Assembly: GCA_014360685.1 (NCBI GenBank)
Contig: JACIXB010000021.1
Span: 1-64,000 of the forward strand
Length of the DNA: 64,000 nucleotides
Source of the DNA: Actinomycetota bacterium
GTDB taxonomy: Bacteria > Actinomycetota > Geothermincolia > Geothermincolales > RBG-13-55-18
Direction of reading: 5' to 3'
Shown piece after piece: positions 17,111 to 25,744 of this stretch (within the stretch, counting starts at the first letter, position 1; every line of letters begins with the position of its first letter). Both the position numbers and the translations under genes were made by a program. The notes under the pieces are model-generated. The model saw nothing but the letters and a program-made list of their open reading frames with translations. It searched no databases and was not told the DNA's origin.

Positions 17111-17916
17111 GTGAGCGGCGGGACCTGCCCTCCATCCTGCAACGCTACCGGGCCTTCCTGGTGGACATGGACGGGGTGGTCTATCTCGACCGTGAGCCGG
17201 TGGAGGGAGCGTCGGAGTTCGTGGCCGCCGTACGGCGGGAGAACAAGAAGCTCCTTTTTCTCACCAACAATTCCAAGTTCACTCGGGCCCAGTACCGGGA
17301 GAAACTGGAAGGCGTGGGCATCCGGGCCTCGGAGGAGGAGATCCTCACCTCGGCCGCGGCCACCGCGGATTTCCTGCGGGAAAACTACGACCTGGAGGGG
17401 ATGACCGCCTTCGTCATCGGCGGGATGGGACTGGCGGAAGAGGTCGCCGCCACGGGGCTTCGCCTCCTGGAGGGCGAGGAGGCGAGGGAAGCCCGCTTCG
17501 TGATCGTGGGCTGGGACACCGAGCTGACCTACGACAAGCTCCGCCTGGCCTGCCTCGCCCTTTACCGTGGCGCGGTCTTCATCGGCACCAATCCCGACGC
17601 TACCTTCCCCTCCCCGGAGGGACTCTGGCCGGGAGCGGGAGCCATCATCGCCGCTTTGGAGAGGGCGGCGGGAAGGGAAGCGCTGGTGGTGGGAAAGCCG
17701 AACCTGTACATGATGCAGATAGCCCTGCAACGGGTGGGGGGAACGGCGGACCGCACGCTGGTGATCGGGGACCGCCTGGACACGGACGTCCTGGGTGGAT
17801 GGAGGGCGGGTATGGATACCTGCCTGGTTCTCACCGGGGTCACCAGGCGGGAGGACCTGGAAGGACGGCATCCCCAGCCCGACCTGGTGGTGGAGAACCT
17901 GAGGGAGCTGCTGTGA
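17107..17916 (+). CDS. HAD-superfamily IIA phosphatase (NagD-like)
   Basis: The 269-residue protein shows the HAD motifs in order: FLVDMDGVVYLD (motif I, nucleophile Asp), FLTNNS (motif II), VVGKPNLYMM (motif III Lys) and VIGDRLDTDVLGG (motif IV). The cap position and length are those of the IIA group, which includes NagD, p-nitrophenylphosphatases and phosphoglycolate phosphatases. The substrate cannot be named. It overlaps the upstream TPR gene by ATGA and the downstream methyltransferase by GTGA, so it lies in one transcription unit. Confidence 0.88.
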   Translation: MSERRDLPSILQRYRAFLVDMDGVVYLDREPVEGASEFVAAVRRENKKLLFLTNNSKFTRAQYREKLEGVGIRASEEEILTSAAATADFLRENYDLEGMTAFVIGGMGLAEEVAATGLRLLEGEEAREARFVIVGWDTELTYDKLRLACLALYRGAVFIGTNPDATFPSPEGLWPGAGAIIAALERAAGREALVVGKPNLYMMQIALQRVGGTADRTLVIGDRLDTDVLGGWRAGMDTCLVLTGVTRREDLEGRHPQPDLVVENLRELL

Positions 17917-18632
17917 ACCGGGCACGAGCGAGGGAATGGACCAGGGAATTCCACCGGCGGCTCCTCCCGCGGGCCCCCGACGGCTACCAGGCCTACAACC
18001 GCCTCCTGGAGGAGTTATGCCCCCGGGGAGGGAAGGTGGTGGACCTTGGTTGCGGCGAGGAGGACTACCTCTCCTTCCTCCTTGACCGGGCCGAGGTGGT
18101 GGGAGTGGACCGCAGGGCGGGTAGCGGTTCATATCACGCCTACCTTAAAGCCGACCTCGAGGACGGGCTTCCGCTAGAACCGGGGTCCGTGGACCTGGCG
18201 GCCTGCAAGTTCCTCCTGGAACACCTGGGGCATCCGGGAAGGTTGCTGCGCGCGGTGCACGAGGCCCTGCGGCCGGGCGGGTGCCTGGTGGTCATGACCC
18301 CCAACGTGCTCTACTACCCCTACGCGTTGAACCTGCTGCTTTCCCGCCTCCTTCCCCAGCCGCTGCGCATGAAGCTGGTGAGCCTGCTTACCGGCCGCCG
18401 GAGGGAGGACATCTTCCCCGTGCGCTATCCCTGCAATACGCCGCGGCGCCTGCGTAAGGAGCTCGAGGAAAGCGGTTTCCGGGTGCTTCACCTGGGCACC
18501 TACTCCGATTATTTGGTCAGCGCCGTGTGCCTTCCCGCGGGAGCCTTGGCCGTACTTTACGAATGGCTGGCCAACAGGCTGGGCGTGAAGTGGGCGGGGG
18601 GCTTTATGGTGGCCGCCGCACGCCGCGAGTAG
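17913..18632 (+). CDS. Class I SAM-dependent methyltransferase
   Basis: The product carries the SAM-binding motif I VVDLGCGEEDYLSFLLDRAEVVGVDRR and a later GSVDLAACKFLLEHLGHPGRLLRAVHEALRPGG, as in class I methyltransferases of the UbiE/Methyltransf_11 type. The true start is the GTG that overlaps the HAD stop (239 residues); the 38 codons before it in the track ORF overlap the HAD gene in another frame. The C-terminus has a hydrophobic stretch that may bind membrane or a lipid substrate. The substrate is unknown. Confidence 0.83.
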   Translation: MNRARAREWTREFHRRLLPRAPDGYQAYNRLLEELCPRGGKVVDLGCGEEDYLSFLLDRAEVVGVDRRAGSGSYHAYLKADLEDGLPLEPGSVDLAACKFLLEHLGHPGRLLRAVHEALRPGGCLVVMTPNVLYYPYALNLLLSRLLPQPLRMKLVSLLTGRRREDIFPVRYPCNTPRRLRKELEESGFRVLHLGTYSDYLVSAVCLPAGALAVLYEWLANRLGVKWAGGFMVAAARRE

Positions 18633-18641
18633 GAGGAAGGC

Positions 18642-19391
18642 ATGCTACCTCTCTTCGACCGCAACCCCACCCGGCGTGCTCCCGTGGTGACCATGGCCCT
18701 CATCCTCGCCAACCTGGCCGTTTTCCTGTATATGCTCACTCTCAGCGGACCGCGATTGGAAATATTTACCTATCGATACTCGGTGGTTCCCTGGGAGGTG
18801 GTGCACGCCTCGCCCCTGCCCCTTGGGGTCCTGCGGGAGATATTGTCCTACCCGCCGGCGGCGGCTCCTTCCAAGCAGGTCTACCTGCCCCTCCTCACCT
18901 CCATGTTCATGCACGAAGGTTGGCTGCACATCCTGGGCAACATGCTCTACCTGTGGATATTCGGGAACAACGTGGAGGACGTGATGGGGCATTTGCCCTT
19001 CCTCTTTTTCTACCTCACCTGCGGGCTCTTCGGGACCTTTCTCCACGTGGCCGTTTTCCCCAACAGCGTGGCCCTGCTCCTGGGGGCCAGCGGGGCCATA
19101 GCCGGGGTACTGGGGTCCTACCTTTTTCTCTACCCGAGGGCCTGGATATATACCCTGTTTTTCTTCTTCATCGTCCCCATCCCGGCCTTCATAGTCATCG
19201 GTTTCTGGATAGTGCTCCAGTTCCTCGGGGGGCTGAGCTCCATCGCCGGAGGCTTGAGCGCGGGTACCGCCTGGTTCGCCCACCTGGGAGGGGCTACCAT
19301 GGGCATGATCATCACCGGCATCTTCTTCCCCCTCCTCAGGCGGAGGCGGGATGCGCTGCTCATGTCGCCCCCTCGCCACTGGTGGCAGTGA
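18642..19391 (+). CDS. Rhomboid-family intramembrane serine protease
   Basis: The 249-residue protein has about six transmembrane helices. The rhomboid signature motifs are all present: HEGWLHILGNMLYLWIFGNNVED, the nucleophile loop GASGAIAGVLG (Ser150) and WFAHLGG with the catalytic His214. An active intramembrane protease is therefore expected. The start lies nine bases after the methyltransferase stop and follows AGGAGGAAGGC. It ends the operon that began near 14055, with a terminator about 270 bases later. Confidence 0.92.
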   Translation: MLPLFDRNPTRRAPVVTMALILANLAVFLYMLTLSGPRLEIFTYRYSVVPWEVVHASPLPLGVLREILSYPPAAAPSKQVYLPLLTSMFMHEGWLHILGNMLYLWIFGNNVEDVMGHLPFLFFYLTCGLFGTFLHVAVFPNSVALLLGASGAIAGVLGSYLFLYPRAWIYTLFFFFIVPIPAFIVIGFWIVLQFLGGLSSIAGGLSAGTAWFAHLGGATMGMIITGIFFPLLRRRRDALLMSPPRHWWQ

Positions 19392-19655
19392 AGGTATTCC
19401 CCTTCCGCCTTTTCGACTGCGTTTTCCCGGCAGTGGAGGGATGATCGGTGGTGGAAAGAGACGCGACCCATGCCGTGCCCTTCCCAAGGCGGCCTGCGGG
19501 AAAGCCGGCTCCCTTCCTCCGGAGCTGCTCCTGCCCCTTCCCGCGTGGTGTGCCTTCCGCGCGCCCCGCCGCGCGCGAATCGCCTTCTTCCGCGCGAGAC
19601 ACGGGAACACGCTCCCCTGCTTTGCGGCGTGCGGCCGGCGGTGGGGCAAGCGGGG

Positions 19656-19681
19656 CCCCTCGACCTTGGAGGGGTCTTTTG
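19656..19681 (+). terminator. Probable terminator of the 14-19 kb operon
   Basis: CCCCTC, a 7-base loop and GAGGGG are followed by TCTTTTG. It lies in the 327-base gap between the rhomboid gene and the convergent PEPC gene. No gene is seen in the rest of that gap. Confidence 0.5.
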
Positions 19682-19718
19682 CGGTGAAACCCGGCGTGCG
19701 CGCAGAAAAAGGGATCTC

Positions 19719-21200
19719 TCAGCCCAAGAAGCGGCGAATTCCGGCGGCACGCAGGACGGCCTCCTTCAACCCGCTCTCGTTTCCCCCGGACGAGCCTTCG
19801 AGGATGAGGTCGGTGATCTCCCGGTGATGCGGTTCGACCTCCGCCAGGGAGAGGATCTCCAGGCGCCGCAGGGAGCGTGCCGTTTCCTCGGGCAGGAGCT
19901 GCAGGGCGCGGGGGTTGAAGTAGCGGAGGGCCTCTGTGAGGTCTTTCTCCAGGTTCAGGTAGGCGCTCTCCAGGAATTCCCAGTCCGACTTGAGCAGGGC
20001 CTCCAGGCCCAGTATCTCCGGGGGAAGGCCCAGGGAATAGAGGGCCGCGGTGAAGGTTATGGCCCGGGGAAGGGACACCTCTCCCACGCTCCTGGAGTAA
20101 CCGAAGAGGCCGATGTGCAGTTTCCTCTTGCGCCGGGATGGGACGAACCTGGCCATGCGGTTTATGAGGGGGGCAAGGCAGGAGACCTGCGCCTGGTAGG
20201 CGGAGGTGTACCTCTCGGCCAATTCCAGGCACCTCTCCTCGTCCAGGCGGTGGGGTGGGGCGTCCTCGCGGTTACGGAGCCTGCGCACCGCCTCCATGAC
20301 CTTTTCCGGCGGGTGGTCGTACTTGAAGGAAGATTGGACGGTGAAGGTGTGGGCGCTGGGGTACTCGGAGATCACGCTTTCCACGTTGTGCGGGGTGAGG
20401 TTGCCGCGGAAAGGAGCGGAGCCCACGCCGATGATGGGGAGGATGGGGACCCCCAGCTCGCGGGAAAGGTCGTGAAGGCGACGCAGGGCCAGCTTGTTGA
20501 GCAGCACGGCGGTTATCATCCCGTAGTTCATGGCCGGATCGGAGCGGGCCAGGAAGACCCTCTGGTAGGCGACCTCCTTGTCCCTGAGATACTCCCGCAC
20601 CATGGAAGCGGATTCCAGCATGTGCTCCCAGTCCTCGAAGAGGGGGACGACGTTTATCTTCCGCGGCTTGAACTCGCCGATCCACTCGGCGATGGTTATG
20701 TCCCCCTCCTGGAAGGGTAATTCCTGCTTCCCCACCACGAAATCCGTGTAATAACGATAGATGCGGTCGATGCACCGGGTGGAGGCGGTCATGGGGAGGA
20801 TGACCTCGAAGATGGGGGCCACCTCCCGGCCGTAAAAGAGTTGGGCGGCGTCGAAGGAACGGGGGATGCTCTCCAGGGTCTCCAGCAGTATCTTGGCCTC
20901 CGCCTTCTCCACCGTGGGGTTGGGGACGCGCAGGGTGAGGAAGACGTCCCTTCCCAGGATCTTCTCCCGGAAGAAGGATTCGTAGCGCGTGAGGAGCTTC
21001 TTGACCACGAAGTTGTCCACTTCCTTGCCCTCGCAGTCCCACATCTGTTCGTCGCAGCCTAGGTGGGAGAAGACGTAGAAGGCCTCCTGGATCTCGTCCT
21101 CGCCCCCCAGCACGGTGTCGGTGGCGAAGAAGGGGGCCTGGACGTTGTCCGGATGCTGGGTGCTCATGCACCGGGGGACCTTCCCGATGGGTATGCCCAT
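19719..21200 (-). CDS. ppcA: Phosphoenolpyruvate carboxylase, archaeal type
   Basis: The product converts phosphoenolpyruvate and bicarbonate to oxaloacetate. It opens GIPIGKVPRCMSTQHPDN, the signature of the short archaeal-type PpcA, and contains PRKINVVPLFEDWEHML, LARSDPAMNYGM and IGVGSAPFRGNLTP. I start it at the ATG at residue 48 of the track ORF, with AGGAGG upstream, giving 493 residues. That is the usual length for this type, against about 900 for ordinary bacterial PEPC. It would feed oxaloacetate to the TCA cycle and amino acids. It lies downstream of the M23 gene but beyond a terminator, so it probably has its own promoter. Confidence 0.93.
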   Translation of the reverse strand: MGIPIGKVPRCMSTQHPDNVQAPFFATDTVLGGEDEIQEAFYVFSHLGCDEQMWDCEGKEVDNFVVKKLLTRYESFFREKILGRDVFLTLRVPNPTVEKAEAKILLETLESIPRSFDAAQLFYGREVAPIFEVILPMTASTRCIDRIYRYYTDFVVGKQELPFQEGDITIAEWIGEFKPRKINVVPLFEDWEHMLESASMVREYLRDKEVAYQRVFLARSDPAMNYGMITAVLLNKLALRRLHDLSRELGVPILPIIGVGSAPFRGNLTPHNVESVISEYPSAHTFTVQSSFKYDHPPEKVMEAVRRLRNREDAPPHRLDEERCLELAERYTSAYQAQVSCLAPLINRMARFVPSRRKRKLHIGLFGYSRSVGEVSLPRAITFTAALYSLGLPPEILGLEALLKSDWEFLESAYLNLEKDLTEALRYFNPRALQLLPEETARSLRRLEILSLAEVEPHHREITDLILEGSSGGNESGLKEAVLRAAGIRRFLG

Positions 21201-21400
21201 TCGCGCCTCGACCTCCTTTCCGTGAATCGGATTCGACGTTTTAGCCGGCGACCCGGGTACTCGGGCTTTCCCTCCGGAGGATATTTTGATCCGCGACTTA
21301 TCTGGAAGTTCCGCCGGCGGAGCGGGGAACGGACCGCCCAACTTCAGACGCTGAACCGGGAACCCAGGTGCTTGCCGGTATTCCCTCGTGAGGCGTCGTG

Positions 21401-21424
21401 AAACTTAACCCGGCTTCCGCCGGG
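21401..21424 (-). terminator. Probable terminator of the M23 peptidase gene
   Basis: On the minus strand CCCGGC-GGAA-GCCGGG (a perfect 6-bp stem with a GNRA tetraloop) is followed by TTAAGTTT. It lies just after the peptidase gene and before ppcA. Confidence 0.6.
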
Positions 21425-21471
21425 AGTCATGAATCCGTGACCCTAAATGTTATCGTCGGGGATCATGGGTG

Positions 21472-22503
21472 TCAACGGTAGGCGGCCAGGAGTATGGGAT
21501 AGGGGTTGATGGCCGGACCGCCGCCGGGATGTATCTCGAAGTGGAGGTGGGGCGGTCCTCCCCTGGCGTTGCCGGTATCCCCGACGTAGCCGATCACCGT
21601 GCCCGCAGGCACGTGGCCGGTGGCCCCGAAACGCTGCAAGTGCATGTAATAATAGACGTTCCCGTCGTCGCCCACCAAGCGCACGTAAAGGCCGGCGTTC
21701 TTGCCCTCCCCCTGGTGCACGGTACCCGAGACGCAGGCCACGCAGGGGGTCCCCGCGGCGGCAAAGATGTCGTTTCCCTGGTGCAGATGGCCGGTGCGCG
21801 GCGCATGCCAGTCGTTGGAGAAGGAACAGGGCCCCTGGACGGGGAATATGAAATTGCCGATGGGAGTGCTGCGCGGAACCCCGTAATAGCCGCTCTGGGC
21901 CAGGAGATCCAGGATCTCCTTGTTCACGCTGTCCAGGTACCTCTGCTGCTCCTGGATGGAGGCTTCCAGTGCCTGGCGCTTGGCGTTGAGGTTGGCCACC
22001 GTCTGCATCTGAAGGGCTTCCTTTTCCTCCAGGGCGTGCTGCCTGCGGGTTATCTCCTCGCGCAGGCGGCGTACCTCGTCGAAGACCTCGTAATCCCTTC
22101 GCCCGATGAAGGAGAAATAGTCGTAACGGGTGAGGAAATCGTCCAGGGAAGTGGATTCGAGCAGCACTTCCATGGAGTTCACCTCCCCGGACATGTAGAT
22201 GTTGCGGAGCCTCTGGTGGAGGATGGTGCGGGCTCTCTTGTAGTCCCGTTGCGCCCTTTCCAGCTCCCGCCGGTTGCTCTCCACCTCGGCGCGGATGGCC
22301 TCGTAGGCGTCCAGGGCGGCGTTGTACTCCTGGGCCAGGCGCTGGGATTCCGTTTTCATGGCTTCCAGCTGGCGGCGCACCCTCTCCGCCTCGGCCTGCT
22401 TCTCCTGGAGGGTAGCCGGGAATGAGGGCTGGAGGGGAAGGGCCACGATTATCAGGCAGGCCATGAGCGCCATCGCCGCCGCTCGCCGAGCTCCCGACTT
22501 CAT
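21472..22503 (-). CDS. M23-family murein peptidase with coiled-coil domain (EnvC/NlpD-like)
   Basis: The 343-residue protein has a signal peptide (about 1-31, ending PSFPA). A long alpha-helical coiled coil spans about 32-200, and a C-terminal LytM/M23 domain covers about 205-343. The zinc ligands align as H241 and D245 (HQGND) and the HLHFEI pair (H319/H321), with H288 in YYYMHLQ, so the domain should be an active metallopeptidase that cleaves peptidoglycan cross-links. The architecture is that of cell-separation hydrolases and EnvC-like activators. It is exported and acts outside the membrane. A TATAAT on the minus strand lies about 45 bases upstream. Confidence 0.9.
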   Translation of the reverse strand: MKSGARRAAAMALMACLIIVALPLQPSFPATLQEKQAEAERVRRQLEAMKTESQRLAQEYNAALDAYEAIRAEVESNRRELERAQRDYKRARTILHQRLRNIYMSGEVNSMEVLLESTSLDDFLTRYDYFSFIGRRDYEVFDEVRRLREEITRRQHALEEKEALQMQTVANLNAKRQALEASIQEQQRYLDSVNKEILDLLAQSGYYGVPRSTPIGNFIFPVQGPCSFSNDWHAPRTGHLHQGNDIFAAAGTPCVACVSGTVHQGEGKNAGLYVRLVGDDGNVYYYMHLQRFGATGHVPAGTVIGYVGDTGNARGGPPHLHFEIHPGGGPAINPYPILLAAYR

Positions 22504-22546
22504 CGGTTCCCCCTTGGCTCGTTTCCTCCCGCAGAACCACTAGCCA

Positions 22547-22552
22547 ATTATA
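22547..22552 (-). promoter_or_regulatory. Predicted -10 element for the M23 peptidase gene
   Basis: A perfect TATAAT on the minus strand lies in an AT-rich patch upstream of the peptidase. The only -35 candidate, TTGCCC, is 20 bases away. Confidence 0.4.
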
Positions 22553-22768
22553 TAACCCCTCACCATCATGCTGGGCAAACCGCCGCTCCTCATCATCTTG
22601 TCCATATTATCGTCACTTGCGCCACAACCCCTCGACTCCCCGGGCCCTCCCGTACATCCTCTTCCTCGTTCCGGCGGAGTCGATTTGCTGTTATCCTATT
22701 GATCTGGCGGTGGTTCCGGCCCGGCAAAAAGGCCCGTGTCCCGCCATCCGACTGTTGTTTTTGCTAAC

Positions 22769-22784
22769 TGATGTTATTAAATCA
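22769..22784 (+). promoter_or_regulatory. Possible operator: imperfect AT-rich palindrome
   Basis: TGATGTTATTAAATCA reads nearly the same on both strands (12 of 16 positions, with TGAT/ATCA ends perfect). It overlaps the expected -35 region of the promoter before the ABC exporter genes. It could bind a dimeric regulator such as a TetR or MarR protein; none is encoded next to it. Confidence 0.3.
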
Positions 22785-22794
22785 AAATATTGTT

Positions 22795-22800
22795 TATAAT
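22795..22800 (+). promoter_or_regulatory. Predicted -10 element for the ABC exporter operon
   Basis: A perfect TATAAT sits in the most AT-rich stretch of this gap, 70 bases before the ATG at 22870. No clear -35 hexamer was found at normal spacing, which may mean activator dependence or masking by the palindrome. Confidence 0.45.
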
Positions 22801-22869
22801 GTCAATTTGAGTGAAAGATAGGCGGGACGTGCCGGGGTCATTTCCTATCCACTTCATCGGGGAGGCCGA

Positions 22870-23805
22870 ATGACCGAGCAGGGGAGAGGGTTGTTCCTGG
22901 AGGTTAGGGGGCTGGAGAAGGACTTTCGGGGCTACAGGGCCCTGGAGGGGGTCAGCATCGAGGTAAAGGAGGGGGAGACCTTCGGCCTCATCGGTCCCAA
23001 CGGGGCGGGAAAGACGACCCTGGTCCGAATCCTGACCGGACAGATCGCCCCCACCCGGGGGGAGATACTGGTGGATGGGCGTCCCATCCAGCCGGAGGAA
23101 CACCGTTTCCGCCGTCGACTGGGCCTCGTGCCCCAAGAACCCTCTTTCTACGGAAGGCTGACCCCAGCCGAGAACCTCGCTCTGCTGGCCGGGTTGTACG
23201 GCATTTCCACCCACCGGGCCTCAGAGAGGGTGCGGGAACTCCTGGAATGGGCGGGCCTCCGGGAACACGCGCGGAGGCAGGTGCGTTTTCTCTCCCGCGG
23301 AATGCAGCAACGTTTGAGCCTGGCCATGGGCCTGGTACACGACCCGGAGATCCTCTTCCTCGACGAGCCCACCTCGGGGCTGGATCCCGAGGCCCGGAGC
23401 GCCGTCTGGGAAATGGTACGGGAACTCTCCGGGCAGGGTCGCACCATCTTCATGACCACCCACAACATGGAGGAAGCCGACCACCTCTGCCACCGCCTGG
23501 CCATCCTGGTGATGGGCAAGATCCGGGAACGGGGGACCCCGGCGGAGATCAAGCGTCTACTGGGAACCGACCGGCTGGAACTGCGCCTCGAGGAAGGAGG
23601 CCTTCCGGAACTCATGCGCGTATGCCGCGAGCTCTCCCTGGACTGCGGCGAAGAGGAAGGGGTTATGGTGGTCTCCGGTGATTCCCTCCCCGAAAAGCTC
23701 CCGCTCATCGCCTCCCGGCTCTCCGGCAGCCTGCGCGACCTGCGCTACCGAGAGGTGACCCTGGAGGACGCCTTCCTACGCTTCATGGAGGAGGTGGGGA
23801 ATTGA
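22870..23805 (+). CDS. ABC exporter ATP-binding protein (DrrA/ABC-2 type)
   Basis: The 311-residue protein has Walker A GPNGAGKTTL, signature LSRGMQQRLSLAMGL, Walker B ILFLDEPTSGLDP and the switch histidine TTHNM. The C-terminal extension of about 90 residues is typical of ABC-2/DrrA-type ATPases. It should power the permease encoded next, with which it overlaps by four bases. The cargo (drug, lipid, peptide or sodium) cannot be inferred. Confidence 0.9.
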   Translation: MTEQGRGLFLEVRGLEKDFRGYRALEGVSIEVKEGETFGLIGPNGAGKTTLVRILTGQIAPTRGEILVDGRPIQPEEHRFRRRLGLVPQEPSFYGRLTPAENLALLAGLYGISTHRASERVRELLEWAGLREHARRQVRFLSRGMQQRLSLAMGLVHDPEILFLDEPTSGLDPEARSAVWEMVRELSGQGRTIFMTTHNMEEADHLCHRLAILVMGKIRERGTPAEIKRLLGTDRLELRLEEGGLPELMRVCRELSLDCGEEEGVMVVSGDSLPEKLPLIASRLSGSLRDLRYREVTLEDAFLRFMEEVGN

Positions 23806-25496
23806 GGGGCTGGAGGACACTGATTTCCAAGGATTGGAAACTCATATACCGTAACCGCCTCCTCCTCGTGGTGCTCCTGGTTTACCCCTTCGTGATCATG
23901 GGCGTTATCGGTGCCGCCTTCCAGGAGAGCGGCAGGCCCGTTCCCCTGGGGGTGGTGAACCTGGACCGCCCGGGCGGGCCGACGATCATATGGTTTGAAC
24001 TTCTCACCCCTCGACCCTCGGGGCTGGAGAGGACCTTGTTCCGCGAAGCGGAGGAGTCGACGGCCTGCGCCTCCCTGGACCAGGCCGTGGAGGGCTTGGA
24101 GGGCGGGGGGTTCAACCTGACGGCGGCGGCGGTGGAGGAGGGTTCGGAACCGCGGTGTTCGGGACACCTTATGGGCCCCGGGGTCCTGGAATGGTTGCTG
24201 GATGAAATGGAGTCCTCCGCGGAGGAAGTGCGCTACCGGGATTCCGGCCTGGAGGCGTTGGAAGAACTCCGGGCATCGGGAAACGGGCTCCTGGTGGGAG
24301 TTCCCTCCGCCTCCTGCCCCTACCTGGGCGAGAGTCTATGGATGGAAGGTCGAGCCCACGACTCCTCGTCCCTTTTATGCGATTTTTCCCGCGACGTGGC
24401 GGAGGTGAGGGAGTACGCGGAGCGGAGCGCCGCCTTGGAGGACCTCCGAAAGGGGCGGGTTGACGCCGTCCTTTTGATCCCGCCCGGGTTCGTCCGGCGC
24501 CTCAAGGCGTTGGAGAAGGTGGCCGAGGTGGAGGTGGTCCTGGACCAGTCCAGCCTGGTCAAGGCGGAGTTCGCGGAGACCGCGGTGCGGGGGTTCCTCT
24601 CCCGGATAAGCGAGCGGGTGGTGGAGGAGAAGATGCGCGCCGTGGTGGCCGGCCTGCGGATATTGGTGGAGGGGGGTGATTTCTTCGGGACCCGGGTGGT
24701 GGGACTTTCCCGCATCAAGGAGGACCTGGTGGGCTTAAGGGAAAAGCTGGCCGACGACCCGAAGCTGGCGGCCAGCCTGGAGGAGGGGATCGGCCTGGCG
24801 GACGCGGTCATGGAGGACATAGGTGAGGCCGCCGATTACCTCAGGAGCACAGCCTTGCCCGTGGAGCTCAGAATAACCTCCGTTGCCGGAAGGCCGTTGG
24901 CCGCCAAGGACGCCGTGGTACCCTCGCTCATCGCCCTCTCCATGCTCTGGACCGGCGTGCTCTGCGGGGCCGTCCTCATGGTCCTGGAGGACGAGGAGGG
25001 CATGGGCGTGCGGTTGCGCCTGACGGAGATGGGCCCCCTGGCCCTGGTGGGGTCCAAGCTCCTCCTGGCAGCGGGCATAGTGTTCGTGCAGTCGGCGGTG
25101 ATGCTCCTATTGGCGGTGGCCGTCTTCGGGGCCATGGCTTCCAATATCTACCTGGCCCTGGTGACCATAGCCCTCTCCTCCCTATCCTGCATCGGCATGG
25201 GCCTGGTGGTGGCGGCCTTCGCGCGCCAGGTGGCCGGCGCGGTGATCCTGGGCCTGCTGTTCAGCTTTCCCCTGGTGTTCATCACCGGGATCATCTTCCC
25301 GCTCAACCTCATGCCCTCCTTCATGCGGGTCTTGGCCCGCGCCATCCCCCTTACCTACAGCGTGGAGGCCCTTTCCGGGGTCATGTTGCGGGGAGAGGGG
25401 CCGGCCGGCGTGCTCGGGGAATGGCTGGCTCTCCTGGGTTTCGGGCTCTTCTTCCTGGCCCTGGGCTCGCTTTTGGTGCGCCGCAGGGCGGGGTAA
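23802..25496 (+). CDS. ABC-2 type exporter permease
   Basis: The 564-residue protein has one N-terminal helix (RLLLVVLLVYPFVIMGVIGAAF). A large outside domain covers about residues 40-370, and five or six helices lie at the C-terminus (VPSLIALSMLWTGVLCGAVLMVL to FGLFFLALGSL). This is the ABC-2 permease layout, larger than the usual 250-400 residues because of the extracytoplasmic domain. It starts at a TTG overlapping the ATPase stop, so the pair is translationally coupled. No accessory membrane-fusion protein is adjacent. Confidence 0.85.
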   Translation: MRGWRTLISKDWKLIYRNRLLLVVLLVYPFVIMGVIGAAFQESGRPVPLGVVNLDRPGGPTIIWFELLTPRPSGLERTLFREAEESTACASLDQAVEGLEGGGFNLTAAAVEEGSEPRCSGHLMGPGVLEWLLDEMESSAEEVRYRDSGLEALEELRASGNGLLVGVPSASCPYLGESLWMEGRAHDSSSLLCDFSRDVAEVREYAERSAALEDLRKGRVDAVLLIPPGFVRRLKALEKVAEVEVVLDQSSLVKAEFAETAVRGFLSRISERVVEEKMRAVVAGLRILVEGGDFFGTRVVGLSRIKEDLVGLREKLADDPKLAASLEEGIGLADAVMEDIGEAADYLRSTALPVELRITSVAGRPLAAKDAVVPSLIALSMLWTGVLCGAVLMVLEDEEGMGVRLRLTEMGPLALVGSKLLLAAGIVFVQSAVMLLLAVAVFGAMASNIYLALVTIALSSLSCIGMGLVVAAFARQVAGAVILGLLFSFPLVFITGIIFPLNLMPSFMRVLARAIPLTYSVEALSGVMLRGEGPAGVLGEWLALLGFGLFFLALGSLLVRRRAG

Positions 25497-25744
25497 GGGA
25501 GGCGGTCCGGGCGCCGGGAACGGCCCGGTGGGCGTAGCATGCCCCGGCCGCCCGGTTCGGGAGTGGGGGATTGCCCCGTACGGCATACCCGGGATCTACC
25601 GGACAACGGGCGCGGGTGGGGGTGTGCCGGTGGGGGAAATCCCGTCGCTCCTTGCTCCGCGAAGGCGGTTTCCGGCCCCCACGCCTCCGGGGCCATCTGG
25701 TAAAATAACCCGTAGTCCACAGCAGGAGAAAGAGGGGAGAGAGT

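Noticed and set aside
19470-20720. Plus-strand ORF of 416 codons over ppcA
   Set aside because: It is the antisense frame of the PEPC gene; the real protein matches archaeal PpcA on the minus strand.
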